This document shows positions 1 through 9,931 of a DNA stretch of 64,000 nt, in pieces (position 1 is the first letter of the stretch; every line of letters begins with the position of its first letter). The stretch lies in contig NZ_JWLW01000056.1 in NCBI RefSeq assembly GCF_000808575.1, forward strand, positions 1-64,000. Direction: 5' to 3'. The notes under the pieces were generated by a model. That model saw nothing but the letters and a program-made list of their open reading frames with translations, was not told where the DNA came from and searched no databases. Origin of the DNA: Alteromonas marina (GTDB lineage: Bacteria > Pseudomonadota > Gammaproteobacteria > Enterobacterales > Alteromonadaceae). Made by a program: the position numbers and the translations under genes.

Positions 1-66
1 GGATTCACCGAAATACGCAATTATCGAATAACAGCCGAGAACAAAAACATCTTAGCTACTTTTTAA
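1..66 (+). CDS. possible C-terminal tail of a gene cut by the left edge
   Basis: Frame 1 is open from the first base to a TAA at 64-66 and encodes 21 residues, ending ILATF. It could be the end of a rightward gene lying outside the window. The stretch is too short to identify and an open frame of this size can occur by chance. The composition is protein-like, and that is the only support. Confidence 0.2.
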   Translation, partial: GFTEIRNYRITAENKNILATF

Positions 67-115
67 ATGCAGATATATGCCAATAATTAAGGTGGTAGTT
101 AATGGGATAGACTGT

Positions 116-592
116 CTATTTTTCTTCAGCTTTTCCTCTGATCTCATCATCTAGTTCATGAGCTTTTCGAAACTCTCTGTAATATTTGGCGACGGTATTT
201 GCACTTTTAACTCCATATTGTTTAGCAATAACTGTATATGCCCCATTTTCAGACTTGTGCAATCCGTGCCGGTAGCGAAGTTCATGCACTACTCTAGCGA
301 TTTCTTCTCGCGTTTCTTTATTTTTTTGTGGTTTTCGCCCTTTCTTAACCTGCTTCAAACGTTCAGCTAATTGATGCGGCTTTTCTTTCAACAACTCTTC
401 CAAGACTGAACAAAACCAAATATTCAATTGCTCAGGAAGCGACTCACCGGCCTTTAAACAGTTTTGCACTTCGGCTAGGAGCATCTTTATACTTATCGCA
501 TCACGATCTTTAGCACCGCTTAAATTTACAGAAAGCTTTCGTTTTTTAGCGTTACGCTTAAACAATTTAACTTGTTCATTTTTCATACACAC
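116..592 (-). CDS. hypothetical protein with a C-terminal helix-turn-helix-like segment
   Basis: A 158-residue basic protein that I do not recognise. The ATG at 592 has a good ribosome binding site (GAGGTG) about 5 bases upstream. The first 40 residues are lysine-rich, a leucine-rich helical part follows, and residues about 105-145 (GAYTVIAKQYGVKSANTVAKY) read like a helix-turn-helix in which YTVIAKQYGV is the first helix and the recognition helix follows. A DNA-binding role is an inference. It lies about 290 bases beyond the end of the BREX operon on the same strand, so it may be island cargo or a small regulator. It is not a WYL-type BrxR regulator. Confidence 0.6.
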   Translation of the reverse strand: MCMKNEQVKLFKRNAKKRKLSVNLSGAKDRDAISIKMLLAEVQNCLKAGESLPEQLNIWFCSVLEELLKEKPHQLAERLKQVKKGRKPQKNKETREEIARVVHELRYRHGLHKSENGAYTVIAKQYGVKSANTVAKYYREFRKAHELDDEIRGKAEEK

Positions 593-880
593 CTCTATTG
601 TTTTGGCAGTTGATCAATTACTACATGTAAGGTCGGTGCCGTTTTACAGCTCAAGAAACATACTCAAATGAAGCCCCAAAAATTAACGACTTTTCCCTCT
701 TAGTGTTATTGCAGAAGCCAAGCCTTTACGGCAGCAAAAGGCCTCAAGCGTATTCTTTCCTTATTTTTTGAGATAGTAATAGATTTTTTGCCTAACGCCT
801 TTGGCTAGGCACGAAGAAATAATTGAAATGCTCGGGCACGCTGCAAAATCATTCGACCTACAGATTCCAAAGCATTGGTA
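593..880. other. intergenic stretch with a possible gene remnant
   Basis: No intact gene. On the plus strand a frame open from about 786 to a TAA at 885-887 encodes a plausible protein end (MLGHAAKSFDLQIPKHWY) but has no good start, so it may be what is left of a decayed rightward gene. A hairpin (GCCTA, AC, GCC, TTT, GGC, TAGGC) at 791-811 is not followed by a T run in either direction and does not look like a terminator. Confidence 0.35.
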
Positions 881-1591
881 TTAATTAACAAAAACAACGG
901 TATCTGCAAATTGGTGATGAGGTTCTAAACGAGAGTTTGAGCTCAAATCACTTTCTTCAAAGTAAATATCAAATGGGAACCATACGGGTTCGTCATTGAT
1001 TGCATTCAGGCTTCTACTGGTAACTGTTTCAGAGTAAATACTTGCTTCAACTAACCATGCTTTTATTTCTGGTTTGGTCACTAAAATTGGCTTTCTTAGC
1101 TGATAAAGACCTTGTTTAGGGTTTGCCAGAAATTCCAGGTTCATTAAAGTTCTAACCACAAACTGCATACTTCGTTTTATAGTAGATGTATCACCATATA
1201 TTTCAGTAATACGCTGCTCTAGTTGTGAATAGATGAATGAGTCGTTTAACTTAGTTAGTTTACCAATTTGTTCAACAACAGTTCTAAAAAACGGGTATTT
1301 TGCAAGCATCATACCCCAGTGAAATACGAGGTTTAGTTCACTGTGTTCCATAAGCAGCTCGGCTGCGTCTTTTTGGAAGCTGTTTGGAATGTGTTTGGGT
1401 AACTTGCACCAAATGCCAAAAAGTAAGTTTCTTGTCTTATCCTTTGCAACTTGGCTCGAAAAAGCAGGTGTAAGCAGCTCATCTATCTTCTGTTTTAGTT
1501 CTTTACCAGCTATGTCGTTCGCGACCCAGGAAGCCGTTTGTGCCAACCAGTCGGGCTCTAGGTGCCTGTTAAATCCTATCGAAACTTTCAT
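881..1591 (-). CDS. brxA: BrxA-like protein, copy 1 (DUF1819 family), BREX type 3
   Basis: A 236-residue soluble protein at the end of the BREX operon. It aligns along its length with the neighbouring 235-residue protein: both start with a G/F-x-RH-E-WL-QTA pattern, have KLNDSF and E-YGD-T-KRS near the middle, and share SE-TSR-LN and VWFP near the C-terminus. BrxA proteins are small helical proteins of BREX operons, DNA-binding in the characterised type 1 case, and a brxA gene closes type 3 operons. The start has a clear AAGGAT ribosome binding site. It begins 18 bases after copy 2 ends. The family call rests on length, position and recalled sequence pattern; the individual role of the two copies is unknown. 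Confidence 0.75.
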   Translation of the reverse strand: MKVSIGFNRHLEPDWLAQTASWVANDIAGKELKQKIDELLTPAFSSQVAKDKTRNLLFGIWCKLPKHIPNSFQKDAAELLMEHSELNLVFHWGMMLAKYPFFRTVVEQIGKLTKLNDSFIYSQLEQRITEIYGDTSTIKRSMQFVVRTLMNLEFLANPKQGLYQLRKPILVTKPEIKAWLVEASIYSETVTSRSLNAINDEPVWFPFDIYFEESDLSSNSRLEPHHQFADTVVFVN

Positions 1592-1609
1592 TTATCCTTA
1601 ATTACCTTA

Positions 1610-2317
1610 TTATTTTAAAAATAACATCTCATCATTTCCCTGATGATGGATTTCAAATAGATTTTTATCAATCTCTGATGGTGCAACATGGTAGTTTAAT
1701 GGGAACCAAACAGCATCATCTAACATATCGTTAAGTGTTCTGCTTGTAGCTTTCTCACTGTATAGCACTGCGGTGAGTAACCAGTTCTTTAATTCATTCG
1801 GAACCATGTGCTTATGCTTGTTAACAACATAACTTCTATTACTGCTTCTTTGAATTAAGTCTAACTCAACCATCGTTTTCAAAGCTGAACGAAGACTTCT
1901 CTTTACGGTTTCGGTATCGCCATATAATTCTACTGTTTTCTTTTGTGCTTGTGCGTAGGTGAATGAATCATTAAGCTTAGAATGACGACCAATAAAACGC
2001 AGTATATCTGCGAAAAACTTCTTTTTTGCGATCAAAAGCCCAAGATGCAATGCGAGAGGCAATTCTTCATATTTGCTTACTAAATTAATCGCAGTGTTAG
2101 TAAACTCCTGGTCAACAGAATCTCCAGAGTCTAACCATATAGATGTTAGTTGATTTCGGGTTTTACCCAAGTTCACTTTACAGTTGATTTGTGAACTGAG
2201 CATCTGGTTAATTTTTCTATTTATTTCGGGTTTTGTTAGTCCTTCAGCTGCCCAAAGGGCTGTTTGATTCAGCCACAAAACTTCCATGTGACGGCTAAAG
2301 TTAACCTTTTTTACCAT
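1610..2317 (-). CDS. brxA: BrxA-like protein, copy 2 (DUF1819 family), BREX type 3
   Basis: A 235-residue homologue of the next gene downstream, clearly diverged from it, with identities concentrated in the N-terminal RHME-WLNQTA block, the central KLNDSF and YGDTETVKRSL blocks and the C-terminal SEKATSRTLN and VWFPL blocks. Its ATG lies inside the last codons of pglZ (7-base overlap), so translation is probably coupled to pglZ. One brxA is expected at the end of a type 3 operon; a second paralogue is unusual and parallels the doubled methyltransferase gene upstream. Whether each BrxA pairs with one methyltransferase cannot be told from sequence. Confidence 0.75.
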   Translation of the reverse strand: MVKKVNFSRHMEVLWLNQTALWAAEGLTKPEINRKINQMLSSQINCKVNLGKTRNQLTSIWLDSGDSVDQEFTNTAINLVSKYEELPLALHLGLLIAKKKFFADILRFIGRHSKLNDSFTYAQAQKKTVELYGDTETVKRSLRSALKTMVELDLIQRSSNRSYVVNKHKHMVPNELKNWLLTAVLYSEKATSRTLNDMLDDAVWFPLNYHVAPSEIDKNLFEIHHQGNDEMLFLK

Positions 2318-4293
2318 TTAATTTTAGTACTCTTCACAACAGCTAGTGGGACAACAACTTCATGCAAGCTTATTCCACCGTGGCCGACAATTTTTTTTCC
2401 TTCCTTTACGAAAGCATGTCTTCCTTTACTTACTATTGGGTACTTACCTTTTGGTAACCCGTATTTTTGACCGGGCCATATTAGCACACTATTACCGAAC
2501 TTCTCAGCGCTAGAGCCAGCAGTTACTTCTGACTCGTAAATTCGAACACGCTCCCCTTTTGTTTCAGCTTGTACACCTTGATTAAGTGCGCCGTAGCCAA
2601 CGGCTTCTTGATTTCCATGATCAGCTGTAATGATGACTTCGTAACCAGCGTCGACTAACCCCTTAATTTTGTTTTTAAAGTCCCATGTCTTACACCAGGT
2701 CTCTACAACGGAATTTAAGCCAACCATACCAGCCCTCATACCATGCATTTGCTCATCAACGAAATTAACCACTAAACCTGCGATTCTCAAAGAAGGTTTA
2801 GCAACGAGATCACAGAATTCATTGTTATCTTCAATATTTTCTACTTTTTTACGGTATGTTACTTCCTGAGCTTTAAGACCCTTATCTTCCCAAAAAGATT
2901 GCCAAAGTTTTGCTTCTTTTACAGTAGTGAGTAAGGAATCTGCATAATAGAAAGGTAGTTTGCCTGAAAACAAAGCTTGTCGTGAGATTGAGGTGATCGT
3001 GGGCACTAAGGCAAAAGAAAAATATTCTTCCGTAGATATTGAGTCCAAAGAGTTCAATTCTTCTCTAAATATCGACCACTGCTGAAAGCCCATTCCGTCC
3101 ATTACTACCAGACATACCTTCTGCTTTTCCTCAACACGCTTATGTAGCCAATCTGGAATTTTGTGAAGCATCGCAGGATGTTTGCTAGATGGAATATTAA
3201 TTAAACTTGAATACTTAACTTCTAACCAATCTTCAAAATAACTATCAGCTTTCTCATTCAATGCGTTTAACTGTGTTTTCTGCTGATCAGACAATAACTC
3301 TCTTATGTTGGGCTTATATGAAAGCGCATTGAGCATTCCTAACTCGAAAGCTTTATCCCCCCAAAAATCAAAACTTACTTCTTTGATACTATCACCCAAA
3401 AACTGGTGGCTGAGAATACTTAGGAGATGCTCGAATCTTGTTATCTCTGAAGCTTCGTTATCAGTCACCACACCAATTTTTGCCCAGTGGTCATCAACAA
3501 TACTATTTGTCTCTATTGGTCTAAGTAAACCATCGGCAAAAAGGTTATCTACATATACTTGGATATCTTGATCATCAAACGGAACGATAAGCTTTTCAGT
3601 AGGCCAATGCTCATATATTTCTTTGCCTTGTTCAAAGGTCTGAATGTACAGCGTCCATTGCTGTTGCAAGAAGTCAAAGAAAGCTGTTCTGCTCGGTATT
3701 AGTATATTGAAATCCCAAGCGTCAAACAGTTTATTAAGCTGAAGTTGTTCGATTAAGTGCTTCTCTACCGCATTGGCCATATTATTGCCAAGATAGTGCT
3801 TTCTAATTAGCAAACGCACCAAATCTGCGTCAGTTTGTATTATTTCTGGCGCAATTTTATAGAGATGCCGCAGTACAAAGCTTAGCGTGGCAGTTTTTCC
3901 CAATTTGCCTGGTCGATATTGATGTACTGCATTTATTAAAGGCGTAATGCTTTCGGGAGGCAGGTGAGAGACTACCGATGCATCTAGATCGGGTAAACTA
4001 TCGCTAATTGAAAAGTCTACTGAAATAGCGGCGTTATGAATATCAAAGGGCAAATTCGCTTCGCTTGGCTCTGAAACTCGTATTAAAAAGGCTTTTTGTT
4101 CATTAATTTCTAACCAGTTTTCGTATTGCAATCGCAGTGCTAACAAGTCGTCTGTTTCAACAATCACAATCTCATGTGCGTCGAATGCTTTTGTTATAGC
4201 GGGAGTAAAGCATAGCTGTTCTGGGTCATTAACCAGATATACTTGGTTTGCTAAAAGGTCTAGCTTGCTTAGATACTTACAATGCCAGCTCAT
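2311..4293 (-). CDS. pglZ: PglZ, alkaline-phosphatase-fold protein, BREX type 3
   Basis: A 660-residue protein with a C-terminal alkaline-phosphatase-type domain. Metal-site motifs are visible in order: VVMDGMG near residue 397, PTITSISR near 430 (nucleophile region), ITADHGN near 560 and VGHGG near 636. The N-terminal 350 residues carry no motif I recognise, as is usual for PglZ. PglZ is the one protein common to all BREX types and is needed for phage defence; its enzymatic substrate is not settled. The ATG overlaps the brxHII stop by four bases (ATGA) and the 3' end overlaps brxA copy 2, so it sits in a tightly coupled operon. All metal-site motifs look intact, which argues for a working gene. 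Confidence 0.92.
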   Translation of the reverse strand: MSWHCKYLSKLDLLANQVYLVNDPEQLCFTPAITKAFDAHEIVIVETDDLLALRLQYENWLEINEQKAFLIRVSEPSEANLPFDIHNAAISVDFSISDSLPDLDASVVSHLPPESITPLINAVHQYRPGKLGKTATLSFVLRHLYKIAPEIIQTDADLVRLLIRKHYLGNNMANAVEKHLIEQLQLNKLFDAWDFNILIPSRTAFFDFLQQQWTLYIQTFEQGKEIYEHWPTEKLIVPFDDQDIQVYVDNLFADGLLRPIETNSIVDDHWAKIGVVTDNEASEITRFEHLLSILSHQFLGDSIKEVSFDFWGDKAFELGMLNALSYKPNIRELLSDQQKTQLNALNEKADSYFEDWLEVKYSSLINIPSSKHPAMLHKIPDWLHKRVEEKQKVCLVVMDGMGFQQWSIFREELNSLDSISTEEYFSFALVPTITSISRQALFSGKLPFYYADSLLTTVKEAKLWQSFWEDKGLKAQEVTYRKKVENIEDNNEFCDLVAKPSLRIAGLVVNFVDEQMHGMRAGMVGLNSVVETWCKTWDFKNKIKGLVDAGYEVIITADHGNQEAVGYGALNQGVQAETKGERVRIYESEVTAGSSAEKFGNSVLIWPGQKYGLPKGKYPIVSKGRHAFVKEGKKIVGHGGISLHEVVVPLAVVKSTKIKW

Positions 4294-7109
4294 AGCTTAC
4301 CTTTTATCTCAAAAACTAGGTGAAGCGAGAGTTCAGGAAATACAGTTTCTTTTTCCGTCATTTCGTCTTTCCAAATTAGCTGCTCAGATGCTAACTGCCT
4401 TAGTCGATAGTTTTTTACTTCGGGCAAACCAATTCGCTCTATTGCTCTTTTTCGACTAGCAAAAGAGTACTCTCCTTTTTCTTTTTGCTGATGAAGGTTT
4501 TCATTGTATTTATCAAGCATCACATCAAATATTCGTCTACCTTCATTTTCAGCACAAACGGTAAGTTGCTCGTAGACCGTTTGTTTATCCCCAATTGCAT
4601 TTGAATCACTATCATTAATAACGGTTAAGTCACAATTGCTAATGGCTTCCCAAACTCGATTTGAAGCTGTCGCATAAAATTGGCCATTAGGTTTTATATA
4701 AATAGGGAAATACTGCATTTGCCGCTCATCATTACCAGCAAATCTAACACTCCATAAAGACCAATAACCATCAGCACCAGAAGGGAGTGACGAAACCCTT
4801 ACTTGAGGAATATCTTGAACTTCATTCCAAATAGGCAGGTTAGTACATAAACCTCTAATTTTAGGGTTTTCTAGCGTGATATGTTTAAGTGATTGTTGTT
4901 CTTGTGCTTGTTTACCAATAAAAGTGATGTTTTGCCAAGAAGCACCATCTGGCCATGTTATATCAACGCTGTCGTTGTCGTTGGTTTTAAAGTGAGCGTT
5001 TTTTCCAGTTATGTTTTGCCAACAAAGATATTGCTCAACCATTGTATTTAGCCAATATGGTAAAGGATGATTGGCGGATTCTTTGTATCGTTCAGCTGAT
5101 AATGCCTCATCATCTGAAAATAGACTATCTTGTGACTTTTTATCTTTGCCTGCGTCTTGAATCGTTTTTAACGCTTTAGCTAATTCCTGATCCATCATGT
5201 CAGGGTTAGTAAGCGACTCAATAAAAAGCTCATCGAACAAGTGGTTGGCTTCTGCTGAGTCCAATACATCACTGGTTTTGTCGACACCAAACTCTTCTAA
5301 GATAACCTGTAACTTAGTTTCTAATACATCCCTAACTCTATGCTCAACTGTGCCTTCTAAAACGAAGTTCAATGCTCGCACTGTATGTTGTTGCCCGATA
5401 CGGTCAACACGCCCAATGCGTTGTTCCATCCGCATCGGGTTCCACGGCATATCGTAATTCACAATAACGTGGCAAAACTGTAAGTTTAGACCTTCACCAC
5501 CGGCATCCGTTGATATTAAAATTCGAGTGTCGTCAGCAAATGCGGCTTGTACTTTTTTACGCTCACTGAGGTCCATAGAGCCATTTAAGCACACTACGCT
5601 TATGCCTCTATCACTAAAGAACTTTGCTAACATTTGTTGTGTTGGAACGAACTCGGTAAACACCAGCATTTTTAACTGGGGTGACTGTTCTTCCTGCTGG
5701 AGTTCGTATAACCAATCTAGAAGTGCTTCTGCTTTTGCGTCATTTTCATTGGCTGTGCAATCTTCAGCAAGTTTGAGCAAATAAGAGACTTGTGCTTTTT
5801 CATCATCAAGCGCTTGCTGGCTTTTAACAACTAAATCATCAAGTTGAGATTGCGCATCTAGTTCGGCCCAATCTTCAGCTAACGCTAGTGGCAATTCATC
5901 CTCGACTACCATATTTTCAAGTGCTATTAGGCGTCTCGATAATGTTTTTGCAATTGCTGCACTGCTAGAGCTAACCAAGCGCTGCATTAAGATCATTAAG
6001 AAGCCAACGGCATTTTGCTTTTTCGCTTTAGCTTGGTTGTATCCTTCTTTGATATATTCGGTTACTTCTTCGTATAAGTGCTGTTGTTTGGCATGTTTCG
6101 CTTGCCAAGAGACAGGAACAAGTTCAGTTTTTCTTGGTTTGAATAAAGGCTTTCCTTCACCATCAATAGAAATTCGCTTTTCTGTTCTAACAACAAAAGG
6201 CTGTACACGTTCTTTAGTTACACTGCCAACATCAGGGAATACTTCAGGGTCAAGCAGTGCCATTAATCGATGGAAAGCATCACTTTTACCTTGGTGTGGT
6301 GTTGCTGATAACAGCAATAAATACGGAGCAGCTTCCGCTAAGCCTTGACCTAGCTTATAACGAGCCACTAACTCAGTGCTACCTCCAAGCCTGTGCGCTT
6401 CATCAATAACAATTAAGTCCCAACCTGCTGCTAGCAGATCATCAAACCTATGTTTGTTATATTCATGAACTTGCTTAAGTGACCAACCTTTGCGGCTTTC
6501 AATAGGTTTTATGCTATCAACAGGGCAAACAACTTGGTCATATCGTTTCCAAACGTTATCGTTTTCATCAACTGGTTTTTGCTCACCCGGTAATAAAAGG
6601 TGAAAGTTTTCGTTAAAGTGAGTTTTCATCTCGCTAACCCACTGACTAACGAGCCCTTTGGGTGCACACACTAATATTCGTTTAGCCATACCACGGAGTT
6701 TTAACTCTCGCATAACTAAACCAGCTTCAATCGTTTTACCCAATCCAACTTCATCTGCAAATAAATACCTGACTTGCTTCCGAGCCATCGCTTTATTTAA
6801 CGCCTTTAGCTGATGAGGCAATGGTATAACGTTAGATTCTATCGGTGCTAATAATATATCTTCATGCTGAGCATTTGATATTTTTGCCGCTACAGAAATA
6901 TAAGATAAAAAGTGTTGAGAAATTGGGTGTTCTTTTGTCGGCTGAGTCAAGTCACCAGCCCTAACTTTTACAACACTGTCCTGCTGCTGTAACCAAACAC
7001 GATAGAAACTCTGGCCCCAAAGGCCAGAGGATTCGATAACTTTCACATGTTGTTGATGGGCTTGACTCCAAGCCCATTCTCCGACTTCAAACATCCCTGA
7101 TAACTCCAT
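4290..7109 (-). CDS. brxHII: BrxHII, SNF2-family (DEAD/DEAH) helicase, BREX type 3
   Basis: A 939-residue superfamily 2 helicase or translocase. Motif I is DEVGLGKT near residue 120, motif II is VIDEAH near 235, motif III is LSATPH near 270, and motifs V and VI (STDAGGEGLN and QRIGRVDRIGQQ) lie near 538 and 571. This is the RapA/SNF2-like pattern. The C-terminal third has no obvious domain. BrxHII is the helicase of type 3 and type 5 BREX, presumably moving on DNA to act with PglX and PglZ. It starts 8 bases after the upstream methyltransferase ends and overlaps pglZ by four bases. All motifs are intact. Confidence 0.92.
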   Translation of the reverse strand: MELSGMFEVGEWAWSQAHQQHVKVIESSGLWGQSFYRVWLQQQDSVVKVRAGDLTQPTKEHPISQHFLSYISVAAKISNAQHEDILLAPIESNVIPLPHQLKALNKAMARKQVRYLFADEVGLGKTIEAGLVMRELKLRGMAKRILVCAPKGLVSQWVSEMKTHFNENFHLLLPGEQKPVDENDNVWKRYDQVVCPVDSIKPIESRKGWSLKQVHEYNKHRFDDLLAAGWDLIVIDEAHRLGGSTELVARYKLGQGLAEAAPYLLLLSATPHQGKSDAFHRLMALLDPEVFPDVGSVTKERVQPFVVRTEKRISIDGEGKPLFKPRKTELVPVSWQAKHAKQQHLYEEVTEYIKEGYNQAKAKKQNAVGFLMILMQRLVSSSSAAIAKTLSRRLIALENMVVEDELPLALAEDWAELDAQSQLDDLVVKSQQALDDEKAQVSYLLKLAEDCTANENDAKAEALLDWLYELQQEEQSPQLKMLVFTEFVPTQQMLAKFFSDRGISVVCLNGSMDLSERKKVQAAFADDTRILISTDAGGEGLNLQFCHVIVNYDMPWNPMRMEQRIGRVDRIGQQHTVRALNFVLEGTVEHRVRDVLETKLQVILEEFGVDKTSDVLDSAEANHLFDELFIESLTNPDMMDQELAKALKTIQDAGKDKKSQDSLFSDDEALSAERYKESANHPLPYWLNTMVEQYLCWQNITGKNAHFKTNDNDSVDITWPDGASWQNITFIGKQAQEQQSLKHITLENPKIRGLCTNLPIWNEVQDIPQVRVSSLPSGADGYWSLWSVRFAGNDERQMQYFPIYIKPNGQFYATASNRVWEAISNCDLTVINDSDSNAIGDKQTVYEQLTVCAENEGRRIFDVMLDKYNENLHQQKEKGEYSFASRKRAIERIGLPEVKNYRLRQLASEQLIWKDEMTEKETVFPELSLHLVFEIKGKL

Positions 7110-7117
7110 TTACTTTT

Positions 7118-9928
7118 TTATAAGTCCCAATCATCATCCGTGTTTGAGGTTAGCGTTACTGCATTGTCATAGAACATGAGTAACTTCTCATCTTCTTGGA
7201 GTACAGCAGGTGGAATTTTCGCTGAAATGTCTAAAATGGTTTGTAAGTCTTGGTTTTCCCAACAATGATTAAAACCAGCTCGCAAAGCCTCCGCTCTTGG
7301 CTGTTTGATTTTTTTCTTTTCAGCTTTGTATACTTCAAACTCACGTAACAAAGCACGTAAACGAACTTTTTCTAAATCTCCCGCTTTGTTCGGATCGGGC
7401 ACATACCAACGGTCTTTCGCTTTGGCGACCAGTGCTGGGTCATTTTTAGCTAGTCCACGCATATCTTTAAAGTTAGTGGATAGGTAGGTGTGGATCTGAT
7501 TTGGCACATCCTCTTTACCATCGTACTTAATAAAGTTTTGTTCAAGCAAAGTAGAAAGCTCTAATTGAAGTTCATTTTTTTTCCAACCTGATAACTCATT
7601 AATAAACGATGGGTGGATATCTGCATATGTTTTTGGCTTGCTCTTTAGTTCTTGTCTGATCCAATCAATTGCTGAAGCTTCATCATCAACAAAAATTGTT
7701 AATTGCTCTATTCTATTGTTTGTAGCTCTTCTTTTGTCATACTCTGCTGCTTGCGATGGAAGAAAAAACATGCCATCTCTCTCAACAAATTTAGCTCTTA
7801 AACCTGTTTGGAATTCCTTAGAATTGATAGGGACATCTTTACCATTGCTTAAATAGTACCCAATTAAGCGATCGTAGAGTATTCTCGGATCTCTTTCTTG
7901 AATATGTCCCAAGTCATTATTAATGAATTTTACGACCTGTAAATTTTCTAAGTGATTCCTAACAAAACACCAAACAGACTCTTCTCCTTTTTTGCTTAAA
8001 ATATCATGCTTAACTTCAACTAGAGGCTTATACAGCGAAATTGCTAAATCTTGTTTTACAGCGGTAGGTCCAACAATAGAATTTAATCCACCTCTTTTTT
8101 TATCTAAGGCAGCAACACTAGCAACAATAAAGCCGGAGGCTTGAAGTGCTACTTGAATAACGTTCCACACTGCTGCACTTGTGTTGGAGAACTCAACGGT
8201 TAACCATCTCCCTGGTTTTAGAACTCTGTACGCATTATCAAAAGAGCTTTGTATCAGATGTTTGTATTCAGTTAGCGACTTCTTTTGTGCTTTATCTTCG
8301 ATTGTTTCTAACTTCTGATTTGTAACGACTCCGAGCCATGATTCTTGAATAAAATTTAACTCCGAGTATGCGATGTTCGCTCCAAAAGGAGGATCAAAAA
8401 ATAAATAATCAACAGAATTGTCAGGAATTCCAGATAAACTACTTGTAGAGCCAGTCCCTATTGCCGTATGAACAGGCTTTTTAATACTCACAGCTTTACT
8501 AATAGCGTTTACTCTGTCTGAAAGTAAATTAAGCGCATTCATCTCAATTTGATTGGAAGGTACATATAAAGTACCTCGTCTGTGGCCCGCAGTTGCACCA
8601 CCTTCACCGGCTTTAGGGCCACCTATTCTGGTGATTGCGACTTGATGCTGTTTAGAACCTCTTTGCAACGAACCAGTGAGAACCCAATATAAATCTCTTT
8701 CAGATTGGCTTAAAAAATTAGAAAACACTTGTAAGGTTCTTTCTGTATAGAAATGATGAACGTGTGTCATTCCAATTTTATCATTTCGCCTAGTTTCTTG
8801 ACCAAATATCAGACGGTCAGTGGGAACTTTGCCTGTGATTGGAAGTTTACGAACTTTTTCAATAGTTTCTATATCGTTTTTATCGGGGCGCTTTTCAAAA
8901 TTTTGTTTGCCGTATTTATAGTTGATTTGAACAGGTTTTAATTTTTGTACTTTAATATTTTCGTTGAGTAACGAGTCAAACTCTGTAATCAAACACTTGT
9001 TTAGCTTTCTTTTGGTCAAACTAGAGTTACAAGATGGACAATTAAACTCGTTTAAAACTTTCCCTTCTGATTTGTTAACTGCAACATCCCAAAAAACCAT
9101 TTCACCAGTACATTCTGGGCAGAGTAAGACTTCTGACCAAATGACGTAGTTAATTAAACCGACATCACCGTTTGTGTGACTGGTTTCGTACATCCAATTA
9201 AACTGTTTTTTAAGCTTTTTTACTACAGAACTGGCTTTTTGAAAAAAGTCATGTTGAGAGTTGGTTGAATGGTTATAATTTTTACTAATAAACGTAGCGA
9301 TTGGAGAGAGGTCATTTAAAATCGTTTTTCTTTCTCCTAACTTAGAAAAATGGACCCACTCATTATCAGAGTTTTCTTTTAGTGTAAGAATGTCACCGGT
9401 AGGTAAGACTTTATAACCTAAACTTTCTACTTCAGATTTATCCCCACACATTTTCGCTGCTACGCCGGTCATACCTGTGCCACAAAAACCGTCAAATACG
9501 ATATCACCTGGGTCGGTATAATGAAGTATGTAACGCATCACAGCTTTATGAGGTACTTTCGTATGATATGAATGTGCGTTATAGATTCGATCATTTTTGC
9601 CTTCAGTTACATCAGCTGCAAATGGCTCTCGATGATAATCTTCATCTGTTTTTTCATTTTGGCTTTCCCATAATGAAATGAATTCTTTTAACCAAGGGTT
9701 TGGACAAGCCGTATAATAAGGCGGATCGGAAAGTTCCAAAATTGCTTCGTCTGTTCCGATAGGAAAACCTTCAATTTTTCTAAATTCAGGATCTTTTAGT
9801 TTTTCGGCTAATAGCTTTGTGAAATGTGCTCTTCGGGCTTCATCATTTTCAAACGTTAACCCTAAGCACTCAACAGCTTCATCATTGATATTAGAAGCGT
9901 CTTCCATAATTAGACTTTCTTGCTGCAT
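7118..9928 (-). CDS. pglXI: PglXI, adenine-specific DNA methyltransferase, copy 1, BREX type 3
   Basis: A 936-residue DNA methyltransferase. It has a DPPYYTACPNP motif near residue 70, an AdoMet-binding FCGTGMTG near 151, a zinc-ribbon-like pair of CxxC motifs (CPEC near 272, CPSC near 299) and a second catalytic-type motif DPPFGAN near 513. PglX enzymes methylate a non-palindromic site to mark self DNA. Residues about 15-155 and 743-936 are nearly identical to the adjacent copy, while the middle is strongly diverged. The gene follows copy 2 with only 3 bases between them. A second in-frame ATG lies 21 bases inside. No stop or frameshift interrupts it, so both copies look functional; different target sites are inferred from the mosaic pattern. 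Confidence 0.92.
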   Translation of the reverse strand: MQQESLIMEDASNINDEAVECLGLTFENDEARRAHFTKLLAEKLKDPEFRKIEGFPIGTDEAILELSDPPYYTACPNPWLKEFISLWESQNEKTDEDYHREPFAADVTEGKNDRIYNAHSYHTKVPHKAVMRYILHYTDPGDIVFDGFCGTGMTGVAAKMCGDKSEVESLGYKVLPTGDILTLKENSDNEWVHFSKLGERKTILNDLSPIATFISKNYNHSTNSQHDFFQKASSVVKKLKKQFNWMYETSHTNGDVGLINYVIWSEVLLCPECTGEMVFWDVAVNKSEGKVLNEFNCPSCNSSLTKRKLNKCLITEFDSLLNENIKVQKLKPVQINYKYGKQNFEKRPDKNDIETIEKVRKLPITGKVPTDRLIFGQETRRNDKIGMTHVHHFYTERTLQVFSNFLSQSERDLYWVLTGSLQRGSKQHQVAITRIGGPKAGEGGATAGHRRGTLYVPSNQIEMNALNLLSDRVNAISKAVSIKKPVHTAIGTGSTSSLSGIPDNSVDYLFFDPPFGANIAYSELNFIQESWLGVVTNQKLETIEDKAQKKSLTEYKHLIQSSFDNAYRVLKPGRWLTVEFSNTSAAVWNVIQVALQASGFIVASVAALDKKRGGLNSIVGPTAVKQDLAISLYKPLVEVKHDILSKKGEESVWCFVRNHLENLQVVKFINNDLGHIQERDPRILYDRLIGYYLSNGKDVPINSKEFQTGLRAKFVERDGMFFLPSQAAEYDKRRATNNRIEQLTIFVDDEASAIDWIRQELKSKPKTYADIHPSFINELSGWKKNELQLELSTLLEQNFIKYDGKEDVPNQIHTYLSTNFKDMRGLAKNDPALVAKAKDRWYVPDPNKAGDLEKVRLRALLREFEVYKAEKKKIKQPRAEALRAGFNHCWENQDLQTILDISAKIPPAVLQEDEKLLMFYDNAVTLTSNTDDDWDL

Positions 9929-9931
9929 ATC

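Noticed and set aside
791..811. Hairpin after the BREX operon as terminator
   Set aside because: The stem is bulged and neither strand has a T run after it.
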